Shown here: one piece after another, positions 51,601 to 60,600 of the stretch
Numbering within the stretch: the stretch's first letter is position 1
How the letters are laid out: every line of letters begins with the position of its first letter
From: Erythrocercus mccallii
Taxonomy: Eukaryota > Chordata > Aves > Passeriformes > Dicruridae
Assembly: GCA_013397435.1 (NCBI GenBank)
Contig: VZRG01001623.1
Location: 102,698-166,697, forward strand
Direction: 5' to 3'
Length of the DNA stretch: 64,000 nucleotides
Notes under the pieces: model-generated
Databases searched by the model: none
Seen by the model: the letters and a program-made list of their open reading frames with translations, nothing else
Told to the model about the DNA's origin: nothing
Translations under genes and position numbers: made by a program

Positions 51601-54600
51601 GGTCCCCAGATAAAGGACATGAGAATCTCCCTCTCCATTGACCACCTCAAGGAAGCTGTAGACTGTGATGAGGTCACCTCTCAGTCTTCTCTTCTAAATT
51701 TAGCAAACCAAGAGACCTCAGCTGCCCCTCCAAAGTCTTACCCTTGAGGCCTTTCACCATCTTGGAAATTTATTACACTGTTAGATTATCTAGATCGCAA
51801 TTCTTAAATGAAATCTACTAGAAGTAAGTCCTACATTATTCAAGAACACTTTTCAAAGAATGAAAAAGTCCCTGAGAAATAAGCATGCTAATCTGCATAG
51901 TGCGGTCATTTCACTGCTTACTAATTACAATTTTGTTTGATCTTTCATCATCCAGTGGAGTGAGATAATTTTACCACATATTTCATATGACAAGCAATAT
52001 AAAATTACAGCCTTCAGGAAAGGCAAACTACATGTTTACTTGCCTTGAAATAGTAAAAGTACATATAAGTATCATTACCTATATACAAGGCATAAAATTT
52101 TCATAGGAAAAATCAGCCACTAATGTGGCATTTGGACCTATTTCAGGATATTTACGCAGTGAAGACAAAGCCTTAAGGAATAAAACTGCAGCAGTAGCTT
52201 CCAGTGGTTGCAGTAGTGTATGTATATAAAGCCTGTGAAAAAAGGTACTATCATCTTTTAGAATTCAACAAATGCAGCTAAAAAAAATTATATTCAGGAA
52301 TACAGTGTCTTCTTTCAAATCTGAAGCTGTGAGTTTGAGTTAAATACAGGGAACATGAGACCAAGATGCAAAGCAAGAAACAGGAATGAGAATACTGTCA
52401 TAACATAACCAGCTAATGTTACATAAGCAAAATGCAGCCTGTGTCCTACATGAGCTAATGACTTCATCTCTCCCTGACTGAAATTCCCCCCTCTACATAG
52501 ATTCCCTCCACCCCCCCCACATAGGCAAGAAGTTTCTGCCTTCAGTGATTTCTGTGATTAACCCAATGCAGTTCAGGACAGGGTTTCATGACACAAAAGC
52601 CTTTGGCAGCAACCACAGGAATAGAAGGATACTCTTGTACCACTCCACTCTTGTTTCTCCCTACCCTTGTGCCCTGCCTGTCAGATCCTCAATCATAAGG
52701 GCAAATATCCATATGGATTGTGCTGCGAACCACAACAGCCTGTCAGAGACAAGTTGAGTTTTTAAGAAGGCCAGCCAGAGCAAAAAGCATCACATTACAA
52801 TTCAGGACCAGACATTCAGATGCAAGTTATGCTAGTGTCATACAGCCACTACTAGTTTTGTGGTGTCTGAAAGAAAGCAGCATATACTGCCTTGCAGCAT
52901 GGGAAACCTTTTGTTGTCCTTGGGAAAGCTGGAACATTGTTGAAATGGTCTGGACAGCTTGTCTTCCAGAAGACAGGCAGTTGCTGTGTACAGTCTAAAG
53001 TACCCTTGTATGATTTGTGCTCTTTATTTGAAGGACAGAAGGAATTTTTAGGTCAAGGCAGACCACTGTGGCAAAACTTGATAGCATCCAAAATTCAGTG
53101 CTAATTCAGTCCCCCATACAAGTATGAAGTCACTTGCTACAATGTTTCTGAAATAAGATTATTACTGTTACTTCCCACCTCACAAATACCCTAGATGTCA
53201 CCAGAGAGATCAGACACAACTCTGGCTATCAATAGTGATGTTTTCTTACCAGAAGCACCAGGTAGTTATTGTGGCCCAGGTGCACCTCAGCAAGTATCTC
53301 AGAGAAGCATTTCAGTCATAATAGTCTAGGGCTTGGGGAAAGAGCAAAATCCTGAATTTTATCTTTGTGCTGAGATACCAAATTTCTCTCAGGTACATTC
53401 AAGTATTCATATTGTGTCAAGGATCTTTTCTTAGATCTAAGAAAGATTTTTTATCACTGCTTTAGTTCCTTATAGAAACTTTGCTAGGCACTGACATGAA
53501 AAGAGAAGCATAAGATTCTGTGTTGGTGCCCAGTATCAGCAGACTACACTTCTGTGTACCAAAGCTCAGGTGACAAGGGAGCAGGGGCTGCAAAAACAGC
53601 ATAAATATCTCAAATTCTCACTGACAGGTCAAGCTACCTTTTCAGATACAAGAGCTGGCAGTATCAAGAAGGTGTGTTCATCCCAATCAATTTTGAGTGA
53701 GGTGTTCAAAACAAAGATTCCCATCTGTGTAGGCCTTAATGTTATAGATGTGTAGGTAACATATCTTGACGTAACAGCTTTGATTAGTTTTGGTTTTTTT
53801 TTTAATATATATACATTACACTCATACACATATGTAAGTACTCACTAGGATCTACCAGACTTTCTCCAACTCAAGATGCATGGTCAGATCTTCCAAGGAC
53901 TGGGAATACACTCTCCAGAGCAGTTCCAAGAAGGGGCAGCTCACAATTAGCAGAAAGCATGACCATCTCTGTAGCTGGGATGATGCTAATACACCCAGGT
54001 TGAGAGCAAGACAATCGAAATACTCTTTTATTTTCTATCAAGAGAGCTGTTGATCAGAGAGAACTATAATTCAGGCCCAGAGCAAGAAGAGGTGAAAATT
54101 CAGACTTGTTTATTTTGTGGAGAAGGCTTACATATTGCACTGCATATATGCACTACAAAACAGGTTCAGCAAGATTTGACACAGTATGTGCACCCAGTCT
54201 TTGTTCATATCAGTGCACAGGATGGTAACTTGCTGGGTGCTAGTGTCACACTGACCTAACCAGGGCAGAAACTTTTCCAAAGAAATAATAAACTAGATTC
54301 TCCATAGAAGGAGCACAGAGAAAACACTGTTAAAGATTAACATCTTTTAATTTAGCAGCCACTGTTACATTAAGAGGTAACACAGTGACAGTGAAACATA
54401 ATCAAGATATGGAAATTTTTCCAGCTTAAGTGTATTGTATATACATGAAACAACAGAGTAAGATTTAAATAAGGAAAATGTAAGAAAATATAACTTGTGG
54501 CCTAATGCTCCAAGAACAAATGGCTGGTCAATTACTACCTAGTCAGATGTAATCAGCAGCACATAGAAATAGCAAAATGCTTTTGCATACCTGTAGTGTC

Positions 54601-57600
54601 TTCCAATTCCTCCTGAAATGATTTGTCCTTCTGATATTTTTGGTCAAATCAAGGGCTTATAGTCTTTCCAGCATGCACTGATTACTGTTTGTACAAAAGA
54701 CTCTGCTAAGTGCAGTCTCTGATTAATGAAGTGGACTGACAGTCATTTCTGATATATTTAGAACAAGTCTAAGATGCATTTTCTTCATTCTAAATGAGAT
54801 CTCCCCACAGAAAAAAAACCCCAACATTTCGTTTAGATACCAGGAAAGTATTCTAATTTCTCTTATATTCAGTTGTGTGTATATATACATGTCTACTGTT
54901 CCACTATGATCATTTAAAGTACTTCAAAATCATGTTTCTCATATTAATTGCAAACCATAATAAATAAAAATACTAGACAACAATTTTAACCTGGAGTTCG
55001 TGGTTTCTTTAACCTAGAGTCTATGGCTTATTCTGAAAACAAGTTCTCATACAAAGCAGATTAATGAGATTTAAATCATTTGTTTTCAACTCATAGCTAG
55101 GAACAAGCTACACAGTGAGGGGGAATAAAAAGATTTTGAAGTATTAAGGAATAATGAATCATACCTATTTATTAGTCATCCTAATAAATACCTGCAAATT
55201 ACCCTGCCATAAAGTTATTTTAACAAACTGGAGAACACAGACAAATGTCAGTAACTAGGACAATTGAGCAGTTTACTGTCAAGCAATTCTAGTAATTATT
55301 CAAATTGGTGATTAGTTATCACATCAGCTGAGATATTTCAGAGTTTCTTGAACTTCCAGTATGGAAATCTACTGTGTCCAATTATATTACTAAGAAATAT
55401 CCATACAGTAAATGAATATGCAGATCTCTTTATTTAGCAACCATAACGCATCTATATTTACTACCTCCTCTGTTTACACTGTTGATGCTGTTTGCAGAAG
55501 ACCATTAGCCTTCTAATTTGTTTTCTAGTAAAAAATGAAATTACAAGAAATGAGTGAGATTGAACTACTAAAAAAGAGCAGTATTAGAGAAGTTTTGTAG
55601 TGTGCTTAGCAATAAGAGATTACAGTCCATGACTATGGCTCCCAGCAATGCTTCTTAAACACTGTAAATTTGATTTCTCAAATAAAGATAGCAAGAAAAA
55701 TACTAAAATCCTTTTAAAGTGTTATTTTTTCTATAATTTTCTTCTAAAACCATTTTTTGTAGTCTTGTGCTCTTTTTTTTTGTTGCTACAAGCTACAGAC
55801 AAGGCACAGATAGTAATTTTAAGCTCATTAGCAAAATTACATAACCTCACCGTATGACCATTTCTTACTGTACTTAAACTGCACATATGTTTGAGCAGAG
55901 GCCATTACTTTTTTTAGAAATTTTTGACATCATTTTTAATATAAGCCTATCTGGTCAAAGCTCTAATGTATTTTTAAATAAGCCTTTACTATTGCAAGTG
56001 TTAATGACAGCAATAGCCTAATGCATTTCAGGCTAGAATACCCCACAGACAAGGCTATTTTATAAGACAAAGCCCTTCTTTATGATTAAGGAGAAACAGA
56101 AGTCTACCAGAGGAGTAGGCCTTCCTTCAAACAGCCAGAGAAAATGCTTACTAAACCTACACTTTTCATCTTGCAGAAGGAAGCTGAAATATACAGAGTA
56201 ACTCAGAAAAAGCACAGCAAAATTCAGGACGAAGTATTTAATGCACCATATTAATCATGTAGAGAGCTCCCTGTAGCCATTACAAAGCAAACTGTAAGAT
56301 ATTGAGCTTAAGAACATAAAACAACATGGTCCAAGAATAAAGAAGGAAAGATAATGAACTATATGGAGTGAAGAAAAAGAAATGCAAATCTAGCAAATGG
56401 TTACAAGAGAACAAAAACTTAAACTTTGGTTCTTCAAATGTTCCCATACATTCCTGACTTGCAGTGCCCAAAACAGGTACCTGAATAAGCACACAGAAAT
56501 GCTCTCAAAGTGGAACAAAGAGCTAAGACACAGGGGGTAACTGTACCTCACTCCAGAACCAACCACACAACTCTCCATGGGCACAGGAGCAGTAGCTCCC
56601 ATGTTAAAATGTTCAGTTCACTGGTGGTCACTTCTGTAGAATCACTCCCAAGGTGAGAGTATTCCACACCCCCCCAAAGGAAGAAAGTTTCCAGGTATGG
56701 AAAACCCAGGTAGAGCAATATGTCTAAGGCAACAAAAGATGGTGCAGTTGGGGACACTTCACTCCTATTCCAAATTCTGCAGAAGATAGAGAATCCAATG
56801 ATAATAGACAGTCCTCATAGCTCATCCTCCTTAAGCAAAACAAATGAAACTTCTGTTTTAAACCTGTTGAACATAAGCCATGCTCACAGGCAATAAAATT
56901 TCTCCAACTAATACAGCGAAGAAAAACACAGCATTCCAGTAATTCAGAAGGAATTCTGTTCCCCTGATATTCTAAACCAAGAGATGTTTTAAAAGCATCT
57001 GGTTTTTTTCCCAGAAAAAAACAGTATCTATCCAGACAGTTTTTGACTGGCTGACAAGAAAAAGAAAATAGAGCAATTTGTATTAGAAAATACTATGAAA
57101 CAATTCTCAGATAAAAGCAAAATGTTTACAAAATTTCCAAGGAAAGTTCTAAAATATGTTGATAATAGAAGAATAAAATGCCTGATTTTCCACTGATTCA
57201 TCCCTGAATGGACACTGGCTCACTAAATTAAAACCATTTTCAGTTATAATTGGGGATTTGAATTTTCATCTGTGGGACTTATAAAAGACTGTTTCAGCAG
57301 AGCACCACAGTTAGATGGATGAAGGTCAAACATAAATAGAAATTTCCCACTGTCCAAGTCAGACTTCTGAGAAAAGCATAGAGAACAAAATAGGTACATG
57401 CAATTCCCAGCATCTAACAGAATTATTTCTGAAAGTACTCTATCATTTTCCTAAATTTGATTTCCACTAAATCAGAGCCAAAGTGAACAAACAGTCCAAC
57501 TGAACACTGAATTAATCCATTAAAAAGGTCAGGACTTCAAACATCCACATTGTCCAGAAAATTAATTCAATAACAATGTGTGCCTCACATTGTGAACTGC

Positions 57601-60600
57601 AGCACTTGTTTGACAGAGGACAAAGAAGCAACATAAAGAAAATGGGAGGAATCCTCCCCTATGGCAGAGATCCTTAGCCATTATTCTTATGTTGAAGGAA
57701 TAGCACATCTTTGTCACTACATATGAACATAAGATTTGCAAAATAACCACTCCACTGAATCCATGTCCACTATTCGCCTGATAAACAGAAACAGCTGGGT
57801 TTTTCAGGATTGTATCTCAGAAACCCAAGACTGACACTTCCCTTTTCCTGGAAGGGGAGAGTCATCTGTCTGCATCTTGAAGAAAAAGTAGATACTCATC
57901 AGTTCCTGAAAGGAGTGTTATTTGTGATTAAAGGCAGGTTAGAAATCATATAAAAAAATTTAAGTGATTACCTCTCCTATAAAGACAACCATAACACAAT
58001 CCAGTTTTTCTTCAGGGGACAGCTTATCAATAAGGGAGTGGAGAGTTTCTGTAAGGTAAGACTTGACTTTTCTTTTCACTGTAGGTATTCCCATTACAAT
58101 GGAAACTGAAATCAAACAAACCAGAAAGGTACTTTCAGTGATTTCATACACAAGATAAAAAATCAAAAATCTTGCAATAAGGCATTGCTTAAGAAATGCA
58201 AAGGTTTAAAAGGTGAAGATTAGAGTAATTAAAAAGAGTTTAAAAATATGCCACCCAGCATCAGGAGCATGACTAACGTTAACACCAATGCTCAGAACAA
58301 ACACTGACAATCCTAGACATGCCAGACTGTCGTGTAGGTGTGTTGGGCTGATCCTGACTGGACACCAGGTACCCACCAAAGCTGCTCTATTGCTCACCTC
58401 CTCAACTGGACAGGGAGAAGAAAACAAAGCAAGGCTCGTGGATAGAAATAAGGCCAGGGAGTGATCACTTGCCAGTTACTGTCACAGTCAAAGCAGACTT
58501 GAAGAAGTTAATGTATTACTGATCAAATGAACATAGGGTAACGAGAAATAAACCCAAAGCTTAAAACACCTTTTCCTCACGCTTCCCTGCTTCCTGAGCT
58601 CAACTTCACACATGATTTCTCTACCTCCTCCTTACCAAGAGAACAAGGGCATAGGGAATGGAGGCTGGAATTCAGTTCATCACACACAATCTCCAGCACT
58701 TCTTTCTCCTCAGTGGAGGGACTCCTCAGACTCTTGCCCTGATCCACCATGGGATCCCTCCCATGGCAGATGATCCTGCATGAACATCTCCAATGTAAGC
58801 CCTTCCCACAGGGTTTGGTTCTTCATAAACTGCTCCAGCATGGATCCCTTCCATGAGCTGCAGTCCTTTAGGAACAGGCTGCTCCAGTGTGGGTCCATCA
58901 CAGAGTTACAAGTCCTGCCAGCAAACCTCCTCTCTACATGGGTCCACAGGTCCTGCCAGGAGCCTGCTCCCATGTGATCTTCCCATGGAGTCACAGCCTC
59001 CTCTGGGCATCCATGTGCTGTGACATGGGATCCTCCAGAGGCTGCAGGCAGATCTCTGCTCTATGGGCTGCAGGAACACAGCTGCCTCTCCACACTCTTC
59101 ACCATGGGCAGCAGGGGACTCTCTGCCCTGACAGCTGGAGCACCCCCTCCCCCTCCTGCACTGACCGTGCATGCTCTCACTCCTCTCTCCAGCTGCAATT
59201 GCCCCTGAACAGTTTTCTATCCCCGCTCTTCAATCTGTTATTCCAGTGGCGTTGGTTTGGCTATTGGTGCCACTGGACACAGGGAAAGCTGCTGTCACCC
59301 TCTTAGAGAAGCCATCCCTGTAGCCTCCCTGTGACCAAAACGTCACACAAACCCCAGTACAATGGGAAATAACAACCATGGCATTATTCAGACAAGGTGC
59401 ACCAAGAGTGATTAAACTCCCTAACTTAAGTTATAACCATTCTGCAAAACTCAAGTATTTAACTTCTCAGAAGTCATCTTTTAAAATAATACTGCTGAAA
59501 GCCTGTATTACTTTCCTTGCACCTCATTTTGGTTCTTCTAAAAAAATAAGTCCAGGACAACAGAACGGCATGGAAGTTCCTCAACTAAATCTCTGACAAA
59601 AGCACCACAAATGCAAAGCAATACATCTCCAGCTACAACTTTACTAACACCATCTTTCAGCAGGTCATTTGAGTCTTAACTCAAACTTATCCACAGTTTT
59701 TCTTCTGCACTGTACCTACGGCTGGCTGCACTGTACCTAGGTACTGAGAACACTGCAGATAGCAGCAGAAATGCTGTGAAAGACTTCATGAAGTCCTGAA
59801 ACCCTGAATTCCCTCTCTCTGTTTAATTAAATAAACCTGGTTTCAATTCCTATTTTGTAATTCCAAATTTCTGCCATATATTCCCAGGGGGACATAATAC
59901 AGACTTCACTCAAAACAATTATGAATTATTAGATTTTTCCACCCTGAACAACAATATTGAAATAAAAGGTATTTATAGTCAGAAAAATAAACCTGTGGCC
60001 TGAGCCAACACATTTGTCATACAGGTATGCCTTCTGTTAAAAGAAGGAACAATCAAACTTACTGAAATAATGAGAAAATACAAGCCAGGAATAACTACAA
60101 CATTGAATTTTTTTCCCCTCAAATGACTGTCCAGATTTTATTGATGCAATTATATCTGATTATCTTAGTTCTCTCAACTTTTAATTTATATATTGAAATA
60201 TACTGTTCAGAACAACAGAAACATCAATGCTAAAATAATTATAACCATGCATGGCTGCCCTGCAAATCTGAAAAGCCAAAAGGATTTATCCATTAACAGT
60301 TCAGAATCTGAAACGCTTGAGCTTTGTTTCCTTTTAGCTACAAAAAAAATCATCCAAGCTAAATGCTTCTCAATGTGTACCTTAACAGGGCATGGGGTGT
60401 GACTGAGATTATGCAGAAAAGAGCAAAGCTGAGAGCAAGCTCCTTTTATCTTGGATTCAGTGCAAATTCAAAGGATATCAGTATCACACAAGTTAAATGA
60501 GATGTCCTTGATCTATCAAGAAATACCGTAAATTCTTTTTCTAAAACTAGAAGGTCCTCCAGATATAAAACATGAAATAACCATCATATTAGCATACCTC

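Larger units (their letters stand above)
47348..57971 (-). other. MGAT4A: MGAT4A intron after residue 179 (10.6 kb)
   Basis: Holds a hairpin at 48512-48567, a (TA)n/(CA)n microsatellite, a CR1 copy at 51340-51790, an exon-like open frame at 52079-52232 and a possible LTR remnant around 53850-54260. The rest is AT-rich with no recognisable gene. Confidence 0.8.

Noticed and set aside
54050..54259. A 69-codon plus-strand frame with a Cys/His-containing segment
   Set aside because: It falls in a probable repeat remnant, is isolated and has no clear motif.
58887..59306. A 139-codon plus-strand frame and a 94-codon minus-strand frame at 58710-58994
   Set aside because: Both lie within the LTR-like repeat and reflect its GC-rich modules; no retroviral protein motif is present.
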